This document shows positions 5,874 through 14,200 of a stretch of 17,507 bases of DNA, one piece after another. This DNA comes from Clostridium sp. AM30-24 (GTDB taxonomy: Bacteria; Bacillota; Clostridia; Lachnospirales; Lachnospiraceae), in assembly GCF_003480435.1 (NCBI RefSeq), contig NZ_QUJB01000033.1:1-17507 (forward strand). Direction: 5' to 3'. The notes under the pieces are model-generated. The model made no database searches and had not been told where the DNA came from. It worked only from the letters and a program-made list of their open reading frames with translations. Made by a program: the position numbers and the translations under genes. Within the stretch, counting starts at the first letter, position 1. Every line of letters starts with the position of its first letter.

Positions 5874-6248
5874 TTAGCATCCTCCTTCCCATGGCCATTT
5901 TTCAGTTACCCAGTTCCAGGACATGGACGTGACATCGGTGTATCTCAGCGGCCCAAACCGCCTCTCATAGGCAGCCATGGACTGGTCACGCATGTCACGG
6001 ACCGTTTTGTAATAGCGAAGTGCATCCTGATTTTCCGGATGAGTGTCTAAGAACAGGACAACATCATCCATCGCAAAACCGGCTTCCATGATCTGACGCA
6101 TCAGCAGTTCTTTATCCCCTGCGGCCATGCCCCCGGCATTCTGGCACGTACCGCACACAGGCATCACATCCTGCGCTGACAGGCGGGAGTCACTCACAGG
6201 TTCTGCCGGCATTCCCGGCATCATGCTGCATCGATATAGTTCCCTCAT
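5874..6248 (-). CDS. cotJB: Spore coat assembly protein CotJB
   Basis: The 124-residue product carries the CotJB domain in its second half: LLMRQIMEAGFAMDDVVLFL, DTHPENQDALRYYKTVRDMR, then SWNWVTEKWPWEGGC at the end. The first 45 residues are Met/Pro/Cys-rich and poorly conserved. The ATG at 6248 is chosen because it overlaps the cotJA stop as ATGA and has GGGGAGGT 7 bases upstream. A longer frame to 6341 would run through cotJA and lacks a site. The overlap implies translational coupling. CotJ proteins are made in the mother cell; CotJA and CotJC depend on each other for coat assembly in Bacillus. Confidence 0.95.
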   Translation of the reverse strand: MRELYRCSMMPGMPAEPVSDSRLSAQDVMPVCGTCQNAGGMAAGDKELLMRQIMEAGFAMDDVVLFLDTHPENQDALRYYKTVRDMRDQSMAAYERRFGPLRYTDVTSMSWNWVTEKWPWEGGC

Positions 6249-6517
6249 CTTCTGCACCTCCCCACAGCAAATGGAAGATCCAGGGACGGGAAGATCGTTC
6301 CCCGGACAAAACCTCTGGCTAACGGATATATGGTCCCCCACATCTGCATCGGAACATATCCCATTCCTATCGGAAATCTTGGATCATTGTCATCAAAACA
6401 AAAGTTGGCCACCGGACGCACAACAGGTCCCGGCCCGGAAATATCAGACAGATTTCTGCCGCAGCCGCAGGACGGAGCCATAGCGGTATCCGGCAGATCG
6501 GAATTTCTGCAATTCAT
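6245..6517 (-). CDS. cotJA: Spore coat-associated protein CotJA
   Basis: This 90-residue protein ends with the CotJA core: PIGMGYVPMQMWGTIYPLAR followed by GFVRGTIFPSLDLPF. The first 40 residues are variable and contain a CGCG cysteine pair. An AAAGGAGA site is 9 bases before the ATG. It is first in the cotJA-cotJB-cotJC unit. The order and spacing match other spore formers, where the unit is sigma E dependent. Upstream a GCATATT element resembles sigma E boxes, but a well spaced partner was not found, so the promoter stays open. Confidence 0.93.
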   Translation of the reverse strand: MNCRNSDLPDTAMAPSCGCGRNLSDISGPGPVVRPVANFCFDDNDPRFPIGMGYVPMQMWGTIYPLARGFVRGTIFPSLDLPFAVGRCRR

Positions 6518-6564
6518 ATGCGAATGTCTCCTTTATTTGTTCTGATATTAGAATATGCATCTTT

Positions 6565-6583
6565 GGCACGTTAGTGCCTTTTT
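6565..6583 (+). terminator. Small hairpin with T-run upstream of cotJA, plus orientation
   Basis: GGCAC pairs with GTGCC around a GTTA loop and is followed by five T on the plus strand. It would stop transcription running rightwards, antisense to the cotJ unit, or act as an inverted-repeat operator of cotJ. Its 12-base core GCACTAACGTGC, in reverse, reappears in the terminator at 17440. Confidence 0.4.
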
Positions 6584-6594
6584 ATGCAACAGGG

Positions 6595-6614
6595 AATTTC
6601 CTGAAATTTCCTGA
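6595..6614. repeat. Tandem 10-base repeat
   Basis: AATTTCCTGA occurs twice without a gap. It lies between the spoIIQ terminator and the cotJA leader, about 80-100 bases upstream of the cotJA start. It could be a regulator site or chance. Confidence 0.45.
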
Positions 6615-6619
6615 TATAT

Positions 6620-6656
6620 AAAAAAACCTCCAGAGAGCTTCCCTGAAGGCTTTTTT
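6620..6656. terminator. Terminator of spoIIQ, bidirectional form
   Basis: A 10-bp stem (6627-6636 with 6640-6649, two G-U pairs) has a 3-base loop. On the minus strand it is followed by seven T, on the plus strand by six. It closes the spoIIQ transcript 36 bases after the stop codon. Confidence 0.88.
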
Positions 6657-6691
6657 GCTTAACTTTGCAAATTACGTGTAACCGCGATCTC

Positions 6692-7555
6692 TCACTCCAG
6701 AAAATCCAGCGCATCCACCGGCACGCCGTCCTTCAGAAATTCGAAGAACACATTCGTGCCTTCCACCGCGTAGTATTTTGTCGGCTCGGCGACATAGCCC
6801 AGAAGATCCCCCTGTCGTACATATTCATTTTCTACAACAGGGATCTCTTTTAACTGGCCGCAGACGGCAGTATAGCCGTTTCCCAAATCGAGATCAACAT
6901 AATTACCGATCTCCTCGTTTGTCCCAACAGAGACCACTCTGGCGTCCGCCGGAGCCGATACCGGGGTGCTGACCTCGCTCTGGATCACATTGGCGGGGTT
7001 GACTTTATACTGGTCCAGAGTCGGGAAGTAGGTCGTGGTGTCCATGCAGTAGCCAAGAACGATATTTCCGGTCACAGGCCAGGAGAGCTTATCTGTGTCT
7101 GCGAAATCGAGGACCAGAGATTCGCTGACAGCGGCACCGGCTTCCGCCATGGAATTATCACCTGTCAGGGCGCTATCTGATGCATCAGCAAGACCAGTAT
7201 CCATCGAAATTTCTCCGGCAAAATTGCCGGGATCAGCGCCAGTTCCGGCACCATTCTCATTGTCCGCCAGACCGACAGCCGTGCCGTCTCCGGCAGGTTC
7301 CCCATTTCCGGCTTCATCTCCGGATGCCGCCAGTTCCCCCGCCAATGTATCGCCGCCGGACTCCGCTCCTGCGTTGGAATCCCCTGCGATCACATGGTCC
7401 GGGTCTTCGATCTCCAGATAGGGGCTCTCTCCGATATTTTCTCTCCCCTTCTGGATTCTCACAGCGCCTGCTGCCGCAACAATAGTCAACAGGCCAAGTA
7501 CGAGCATGACAAGGACAAATTTGTCCTTGAAAAGCTGATTTCCTCTTTCTTTCAC
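6692..7555 (-). CDS. spoIIQ: SpoIIQ-like forespore membrane protein with degenerate M23 (LytM) domain
   Basis: The 287-residue protein has a short basic cytoplasmic start, one membrane segment (about 13-33), a long acidic low-complexity linker (about 58-146) and a LytM/M23 fold (about 158-287: STPVSAPADARVVSVGT, GNYVDLDLGNGY, VRQGDLLGYV, NVFFEFLKDGVPVD). The zinc-site residues look lost: the HxH motif reads NVFFE, and YxHL reads CGQL, so it is probably structural rather than a hydrolase. SpoIIQ holds the engulfing membranes together with SpoIIIAH. The start is GTG at 7555 because GAGGTGAT lies 6 bases upstream and a sigma F/G-like promoter ends just before it. The GTG at 7633 lies upstream of that promoter. 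It directly follows spoIID, a common Clostridia order. Confidence 0.85.
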   Translation of the reverse strand: MKERGNQLFKDKFVLVMLVLGLLTIVAAAGAVRIQKGRENIGESPYLEIEDPDHVIAGDSNAGAESGGDTLAGELAASGDEAGNGEPAGDGTAVGLADNENGAGTGADPGNFAGEISMDTGLADASDSALTGDNSMAEAGAAVSESLVLDFADTDKLSWPVTGNIVLGYCMDTTTYFPTLDQYKVNPANVIQSEVSTPVSAPADARVVSVGTNEEIGNYVDLDLGNGYTAVCGQLKEIPVVENEYVRQGDLLGYVAEPTKYYAVEGTNVFFEFLKDGVPVDALDFLE

Positions 7556-7570
7556 GTTTATCACCTCGGT

Positions 7571-7601
7571 AATATTCTTACCCGCGGCGGTGAAGTTATA
7601 C
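7571..7601 (-). promoter_or_regulatory. Forespore (sigma F/G) promoter of spoIIQ
   Basis: On the minus strand GTATA (7597-7601) is followed after 14 bases by GGTAAGAATATT (7571-7582). This fits the sigma F/G patterns GYATA and GGNNANANT. The start falls just ahead of the ribosome binding site at 7555. spoIIQ is a known sigma F gene in Bacillus. Confidence 0.7.
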
Positions 7602-7646
7602 ACGAAATCATACTTTTTTCTGGAAGTATCCACCTTTTATCTTCTT

Positions 7647-8516
7647 TTACTCCGCAATTTTCACGATCTCAATCCCCTGAAAATAATATTTCAACAGTTC
7701 CCGGAACTCACTCCCCTGCTCTCTCTCCATCGCATCCGCCCCAGCCTGGGAGAATCCGTATCCGCTGCCGATCCCCTTCGATGACACCCGGATCTTCCCG
7801 TCCGCAGACGAAAAATGAAAGCAGGACGATAAAAGCCCCAAAGAATCCCGGACCTCATCCCCGCTGTAATCCATATCCCCGATCTGCACCCGCTTCACAT
7901 ACCCGGCATCATCCCGCTCGATGATCTGAATTTTTTCTGCAATGCCGTCCGCTCCCGGACGCGGCCCGCCGATTCTTCCGATCTTATCCGCAAACTCCGC
8001 TTCCGTAAAGGTCCGGACGCATAAAAATTCTCCGGCCCCCAGATCTCCCGGACTCTCCACCGAACGTATATATGGATATGTGGCAAGTTCCCTCGTTTTT
8101 CCTGCCGACGCTTCACAGTAAAACGGCTCGATCAGCTCCCCGTCGTACTCCGCAACGAGTCCTTCTGTCTCCTGCACCGCGGTACGGATCTTCCCGTAAT
8201 ACTCTCTAAAATGCTCTTTCCCCCATTTTTTCTCCATCTCCCTCATGCTGAGACAATCTATGTCCAGTTCCTCTTCCCGGATACGTTCCATCCCCGGATC
8301 CACAAGCCGGTAGATATATGTCCTCGCAAGCACCGCCTGTGCTTTTAATGTCTCGATCCCGTACTCTGCCGGGATCTCCGCCGCCACGACTCCGGTAAGA
8401 AACTCTTCCGCCGGGACTTCCGCCCCCGTATCCGTCCGGATCCGGCCTGTCCACGCCAGCGTTGTCACATAGGGGATCATGACCGTCATCCATAAGACCA
8501 TAAAAAAACGCTTCAT
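7647..8516 (-). CDS. spoIID: Stage II sporulation protein D (SpoIID), peptidoglycan lytic enzyme
   Basis: SpoIID is a mother-cell membrane enzyme that cuts glycan strands lacking stem peptides and drives engulfment with SpoIIP and SpoIIM. The 289-residue product has an N-terminal membrane segment (about 4-22). The family core is VPAEEFLTGVVAAEIPAEYG (about 34-53) with the putative catalytic Glu in AAEIP, then LKAQAVLARTYIY, CEASAGKT, and GIGSGYGFSQAGADAM near the end. The ATG at 8516 is preferred: AGGCGG lies 8 bases before it, and the sigma E promoter starts transcription near 8613, which excludes the frame's first ATG at 8618. An ATG at 8534 has AGGTG only 2 bases away and is less likely. 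Confidence 0.93.
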   Translation of the reverse strand: MKRFFMVLWMTVMIPYVTTLAWTGRIRTDTGAEVPAEEFLTGVVAAEIPAEYGIETLKAQAVLARTYIYRLVDPGMERIREEELDIDCLSMREMEKKWGKEHFREYYGKIRTAVQETEGLVAEYDGELIEPFYCEASAGKTRELATYPYIRSVESPGDLGAGEFLCVRTFTEAEFADKIGRIGGPRPGADGIAEKIQIIERDDAGYVKRVQIGDMDYSGDEVRDSLGLLSSCFHFSSADGKIRVSSKGIGSGYGFSQAGADAMEREQGSEFRELLKYYFQGIEIVKIAE

Positions 8517-8619
8517 AAAAAATACCCGCCTCATACACCTGTGATACCGGATTTCAGATCCTGAAGTCTTCCGGGCGGATTGCCCGAAAAACTCCCTTCC
8601 GAATTTTTCTGATATCACT

Positions 8620-8648
8620 ATTGTATGAGACGGGTCTGTTTTTTATGT
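8620..8648 (-). promoter_or_regulatory. Mother-cell (sigma E) promoter of spoIID
   Basis: On the minus strand CATACAAT (8620-8627) matches the sigma E -10 exactly. ACATAA (8643-8648) 15 bases upstream is an acceptable -35. The start would be near 8613, about 95 bases before the ATG. spoIID is sigma E dependent in Bacillus. Confidence 0.65.
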
Positions 8649-8653
8649 TATCC

Positions 8654-8680
8654 GTAACTGTCAAGTACCTTCACAGTTAC
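8654..8680. repeat. Palindromic element between spoIID and glgP
   Basis: GTAACTGT and ACAGTTAC form a perfect 8-bp stem with an 11-base loop, just beyond the glgP stop codon. No T-run follows on the minus strand, so it is not a standard terminator. Its right arm and flank (8670-8687) match 14837-14854 in the ileS leader at 16 of 18 bases. Confidence 0.5.
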
Positions 8681-8681
8681 A

Positions 8682-11138
8682 TTATTTCAGCTCTACCTTG
8701 ATCTTCTTCAGATGCCAGATATCTCTTACATACTCCTCGATCGTACGGTCGGAGGAGAACTTTCCTGCGGATGCAGTATTGAGCATCGCAGTTCTTGCCC
8801 ACCACTTCTCATCGCGGTATGCCTGGTCGATCTTCTTATGTGCTTCCGCATAGGAACGGAAGTCCTTTAAGATAAAGTAGGTATCTGCGCGGTCGCTGCT
8901 CTGGGTGTTGAGCAGGGAGTTGTAGATATCGCGGAACAGCTCCGGATCCTGCGGAGAATAGTAGCCGTTGATGAGCTGCATCAGCACACGACGGATATCC
9001 TGATCATTGTTGAAGATATCCATCGGGTTGTAGCCGCCCTTGTTTTCAAGGTTGATGATCTCATCTGCGGACGCACCGAAGATGAACATATTCTCCTTGC
9101 CGACTTCCTCTGCCATTTCCACATTTGCTCCGTCCATGGTTCCGATCGTCAAAGCACCGTTTAACATGAACTTCATGTTGCCGGTACCGGATGCTTCCTT
9201 ACTTGCTGTGGAGATCTGCTCGCTGACATCCGCAGCGGAGAAGATCAGCTCTGCGTTGGATACACGGTAGTCCTCAATGAATACGACCTTTAATTTGCCG
9301 CCGATGGATTTATCGTTGTTGATCACGTCAGCCACATTGTTGATGAGCTTGATGGTCAGCTTCGCACGCTTATATCCGGCTGCTGCTTTCGCACCGAAAA
9401 TGAAGGTTCTCGGAACAATGTCCATATTCGGGTTATCTTTTAACTGGTTGTAGAGATACATCACATGAAGGATGTTCATGAGCTGTCTCTTGTATTCATG
9501 AAGACGTTTTACCTGAACATCGAAGATGGAACGCGGATCGACATCGATGCCGTTGTGCTCCTTGATGTACTTTGCAAGACGGATCTTGTTCTGGTACTTA
9601 ATATTCATGAATTCCTGCTGGCACTTCTCATCATCCACATAAACAGAAAGCTTTTTAATATTGGAGAGATCTGTGATCCACTCATTTCCGATCTTGTCGG
9701 TCACCCAGTCTGCAAGCAGCGGATTGCCGTGAAGCAGGAAACGTCTCTGGGTGATACCGTTTGTTTTATTATTAAATTTCTCCGGCATCATCTCATAGAA
9801 GTCACGAAGCTCCTGTTTCTCGAGGATCTCTGTGTGAAGCTTCGCAACACCGTTTACAGAGAAGCTGCCGACAATCGCAAGGTAAGCCATGCGGACCTGT
9901 CCGTCGTAAATGATCGCCATTCTGCGGATCTTCTCGTTGTCACCCGGATATCTCTGCTGGATCTGGGCTACAAAACGGCGGTTGATCTCCTCAACGATCT
10001 GGTAAACACGCGGAAGCAGACGGGAGAACAGCTCGATCGGCCATTTTTCAAGAGCTTCAGCCATAATGGTGTGGTTTGTGTAGGCACAGGTCTTTGTCGT
10101 GATCTCCCAGGCCTCATCCCACTCTAAGTTCTCCTCGTCAAGTAAGATACGCATAAGCTCAGCAACCGCAACGGTCGGATGTGTATCGTTTAACTGGAAG
10201 GATGCCTTCTCATAGAATTTATGGATATCGTCATGCTTTTCCTTGTACTTTTTGATGGCACGCTGAACACTGGCAGAAATAAAGAAATACTGCTGTTTTA
10301 AGCGAAGCTCTTTTCCGGAATAATGGTTATCATTCGGATAAAGGACCTCTACGATGGTCTTCGCCAGATTCTCCTGCTCAACAGCTTTCTGGTAATCACC
10401 CTTGTCGAACTCGCTTAAGTTGAAGGTGTTCACCGGCTGTGCATCCCAGATTCTTAAAGAGTTTACGACATTGTTGCCGTATCCCACGATCGGAATATCA
10501 TACGGAACCGCCATAACGGACTGGTAGCCCTTCTGTACGAAATGATTTCTCTTTCCGTCCCACTCGGTCTCCACGTAACCGCCGAATTTAACCTCCGTCG
10601 CATACTCTGCGCGGCGGATCTCAAACGGATAGCCGTCCTTTAACCACTCATCCGGGACCTCGATCTGATATCCGTCACGGATCTGCTGTTTGAACATTCC
10701 ATAACGATAACGGATGCCGCAGCCATATGCCGGATAGCCTAAAGATGCAAGGGAATCCAAAAAGCATGCCGCAAGACGTCCAAGGCCGCCGTTTCCGAGT
10801 GCCGGATCCCGTTCCTGATCCTCAATGGAATTCAGGTCAAAGCCCAGTTCAGAAAGTGCCTCCTCGATTTCCTTCTGCTCACAGAGGCTGATGATATTGT
10901 TGCCGAGGAAACGACCGGTCAAAAACTCCATGGACATGTAGTAAACAACCTTTGCATCCTGCTTTTCATACTCTTTATGAGTCGCGATCCAGCGGTCGAT
11001 GATCATATCCTTGACTGCAAGCGCAACTGCCTGATAAATCATAGCCGGAGTTGCCTCATCGATCGTTTTGCGATAAAGACTCTTCACATTCAACGCAATG
11101 GCCTTTTTCAGTTCATCCTTATTCATTGTCTGACTCAC
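8682..11138 (-). CDS. glgP: Glycogen/maltodextrin phosphorylase
   Basis: The enzyme releases glucose-1-phosphate from alpha-1,4-glucans using phosphate and pyridoxal phosphate (GT35 family). The product is 818 residues, close to the usual 800-840. Visible motifs include YYMSMEFLTGRFLGNN, DPALGNGGLGRLAACFLDS, a YGIRYRYGMF-like segment (YGCGIRYRYGMFKQ), NDTHPTVAVAELMRI and the cofactor lysine region KEASGTGNMKFMLNGALTIG near residue 670. The start is GTG at 11138: a perfect AAGGAGG lies 8 bases upstream, whereas the in-frame ATGs at 11171 and 11156 have weaker sites. It follows ileS by 118 bases without a strong terminator, so some readthrough is possible. No other glycogen genes are nearby. 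Confidence 0.95.
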   Translation of the reverse strand: MSQTMNKDELKKAIALNVKSLYRKTIDEATPAMIYQAVALAVKDMIIDRWIATHKEYEKQDAKVVYYMSMEFLTGRFLGNNIISLCEQKEIEEALSELGFDLNSIEDQERDPALGNGGLGRLAACFLDSLASLGYPAYGCGIRYRYGMFKQQIRDGYQIEVPDEWLKDGYPFEIRRAEYATEVKFGGYVETEWDGKRNHFVQKGYQSVMAVPYDIPIVGYGNNVVNSLRIWDAQPVNTFNLSEFDKGDYQKAVEQENLAKTIVEVLYPNDNHYSGKELRLKQQYFFISASVQRAIKKYKEKHDDIHKFYEKASFQLNDTHPTVAVAELMRILLDEENLEWDEAWEITTKTCAYTNHTIMAEALEKWPIELFSRLLPRVYQIVEEINRRFVAQIQQRYPGDNEKIRRMAIIYDGQVRMAYLAIVGSFSVNGVAKLHTEILEKQELRDFYEMMPEKFNNKTNGITQRRFLLHGNPLLADWVTDKIGNEWITDLSNIKKLSVYVDDEKCQQEFMNIKYQNKIRLAKYIKEHNGIDVDPRSIFDVQVKRLHEYKRQLMNILHVMYLYNQLKDNPNMDIVPRTFIFGAKAAAGYKRAKLTIKLINNVADVINNDKSIGGKLKVVFIEDYRVSNAELIFSAADVSEQISTASKEASGTGNMKFMLNGALTIGTMDGANVEMAEEVGKENMFIFGASADEIINLENKGGYNPMDIFNNDQDIRRVLMQLINGYYSPQDPELFRDIYNSLLNTQSSDRADTYFILKDFRSYAEAHKKIDQAYRDEKWWARTAMLNTASAGKFSSDRTIEEYVRDIWHLKKIKVELK

Positions 11139-11170
11139 CCCTAAGTCCTCCTTCATGATGATTCCCTGCA

Positions 11171-11199
11171 TTCTGCGAAAACCCCATTGTCCCGCAGAA
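11171..11199 (-). promoter_or_regulatory. Hairpin in the glgP leader
   Basis: TTCTGCG and CGCAGAA form a perfect 7-bp stem with a 15-base loop, 18 bases upstream of the glgP ribosome binding site. No T-run follows. It may affect mRNA stability; no regulator is recognised. Confidence 0.35.
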
Positions 11200-11256
11200 T
11201 ACAGGTCCCTTGTTGTGTTGATCCTATCATAGAAAGATCCGTGCGATCGCCGTATC

Positions 11257-14200
11257 TTATTTTGTCACCTTCACTACGCCGAATACAACATCCTCACCGT
11301 TGATGTTCCATTCCTTCGTGTAGCCTGCCATCTCTCCGAGCATAATGTTGTCAGCCATGACCTCGCTCTTTAACTCGTCCGCGTACTTCTTGATGAGATC
11401 CGCGATCTTTGCATTCTTGTCCGCGTAAACGTAGATGTGGTCCATAACCTCGAATCCAGCCTCTTTACGCATGGTCTGGATCTTGCTGACGATCTCGCGG
11501 TAGAAGCCTTCCTCGAGAAGCTCCGGTGTCAGTGTTGTGTCGAGAACAACGGTCACGGTATTGTCTGCCTCGGATACATAACCTTCTGTCTGTGCCATGT
11601 CGATCAGGAGGTCATCCTTTGTGAGAACGACTTCATTTCCGTCAAAGTTGAAGGTCAGAGCGCCCTTCTCGTTCAACGTATCCATCGCTGCGTTTCCGTC
11701 TAACTCAGCCAGAGCTTTCTTGATATTTCCGAGCTGTTTTCCGTACTTCGGTCCTACCGTCTTAAGCTGCGGCTTGAAGGTGTAGGAGGTAAAGCTTCTC
11801 ACGTCGTCTGTGAACTCTACGGACTTCACATTCAACTCGTCCTCGATGATTTCCTGGTAGAACTCCGGAAGCTTCTCCGGTGCCTTTACGAACATCTTCG
11901 CGATCGGCTGACGGTTCTTGATGTTTGCGGTATTTCTTGCCGCACGTCCCATCACAACGATCTTTAAGACCTCATCCATCTTTGCTTCCAGCTCGCTGTC
12001 GATATGCGCTTCGTCAACGGCCGGGAAGTCGCAGAGGTGGATGCTCTCCGGAGCTGTCTTATCGATGGATCTTACAAGGTTCTGGTAGATCTCCTCCGTC
12101 ATGAACGGGATCATCGGAGCTGCTGCCTTACTGATCGTCACGAGAGCTGTGTAGAGAGTCATGTAAGCGTTGATCTTATCCTGCTCCATGCCCTTTGCCC
12201 AGAAACGCTCACGGCTTCTTCTGACATACCAGTTACTCATGTCATCCACAAACTCCTGAAGTGCTCTTGCTGCCTCCGGGATGCGGTAGTTCGCAAGGTC
12301 ATCATCCACGGCCTTTACCGTAGAATTCAACTTGGATAACAGCCATTTATCCATAACCGGAAGCTTATCGTACTCCAGTGTGTACTTGGTCGCGTCAAAG
12401 TTATCAATATTCGCGTAGAGGACGAAGAATGCATAGGTGTTCCAGAGAGTACCCATGAACTTTCTCTGTCCTTCCATAACAGCCTTTCCATGGAAGCGGT
12501 TCGGCAGCCACGGTGCGCTGTTGATGTAGAAGTACCAGCGGATCGCGTCGGCACCATATGTCTTCAGGGCGTCAAACGGATCGACCGCGTTTCCTTTGGA
12601 CTTACTCATCTTCTGTCCGTTCTCATCCTGAACGTGGCCGAGAACGATAACGTTCTGGTACGGCGGCTCATTAAAGAGCAGCGTGGACTCGGCAAGGAGG
12701 GAGTAGAACCATCCTCTTGTCTGGTCAACAGCCTCGGAGATGAACTGTGCCGGGAACTGTTTGTGGAAAAGCTCCTGGTTCTCGAACGGATAGTGGTGCT
12801 GCGCGAACGGCATTGCGCCGGAGTCGAACCAGCAGTCAATAACCTCCGGTACACGGTGCATTTCTTTTCCGCAGTCCGGGCAGGTGATCACTACATCATC
12901 GATAAACGGACGGTGAAGCTCAACTTCTCCCTTGTCTCCGTCCATCTCCTTGCTGTATTTCTTAACAACATCCTGATAGTTCGGGCTCATCTTCTTTAAT
13001 TCTTCACGGCTGCCGATGCAGTGCATCTTTCCGCACTCACACTGCCATACCGGAAGAGGTGTGCCCCAGTAACGGTTTCTGGAGATTCCCCAGTCCTGAA
13101 CGTTCTCCAGCCAGTCGCCGAAGCGTCCTTTACCGATGGATTCCGGAATCCAGTTGATCTTATTGTTGTTGCGGATCAGGTCGTCCTTCACCTCTGTCAT
13201 CTTGATGAACCAGGACTCTCTCGCATAGTAGATAAGCGGTGTGTCACAGCGCCAGCAGAACGGGTAGCTGTGCTCGAATGCCGGTGCCTCGAATAACAGA
13301 CCTTTTTCCTTTAAGTCTTTTAAGACCATCGGATCCGCTTTCTTCACGAATACGCCTGCATACGGAGTTTCCTTTGTCATGTCGCCCTTTGCATCTACAA
13401 GCTGTACAAACGGGAGATCATAACGACGGCCTACCTGGGCATCGTCCTCACCAAAAGCCGGTGCAATGTGTACCACGCCGGTACCGTCTGTCAGGGTAAC
13501 ATAATCTGCGCATGTCACGAAGTATGCTTTCTTGTGCTGTTTCTCACAGATCTCAACTGCGCAGTCGAATAACGGCTCGTACTCCTTGTACTCAAGGTCC
13601 TTACCTGTGTAAGTCTCGAGGATCTCGTAAGCAGGAGTTCCGTTCTCCTTGTCAGCAAGCTTCCCGAGAACAGTGTCAAGAAGAGCTTCCGCCATGTAGT
13701 AGGTATAACCGTCTGCAGCCTTTACTTTTGCGTATGTCTCTTTCGGGTTTACGCAGAGAGCCACGTTACTCGGAAGTGTCCACGGTGTTGTGGTCCATGC
13801 AAGGAAATATGCGTCCTCGCCTTTCACTTTGAAGCGGGCGATGGCAGATTTTTCCTTTACATCCTTATATCCCTGTGCGACCTCGTGGCTGGAAAGCGGT
13901 GTGCCGCAGCGCGGGCAGTACGGAACGATCTTAAAGCCCTTATATAAAAGTCCCTTATCCCAGATCTGCTTTAATGCCCACCATTCGGACTCGATATAGT
14001 CATCATGGTAGGTAACATACGGGTTCTCCATATCAGCCCAGAAACCAACGGTGCTGGAGAAATCCTCCCACATTCCTTTGTATTTCCAGACACTCTCTTT
14101 ACATTTCTCGATGAACGGCTCAACACCGTACTCCTCGATCTGCTCTTTTCCGTCGAGTCCAAGAAGCTTCTCAACCTCAAGCTCTACCGGAAGTCCGTGG

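Noticed and set aside
6520..6560. A sigma E promoter for cotJA built on GCATATT
   Set aside because: The element fits either a -35 or a -10, but no properly spaced partner was found, so it is not listed as a promoter.
9465..10127. A 220-codon plus-strand frame
   Set aside because: It lies wholly antisense to conserved glgP coding sequence and has no domain or site.
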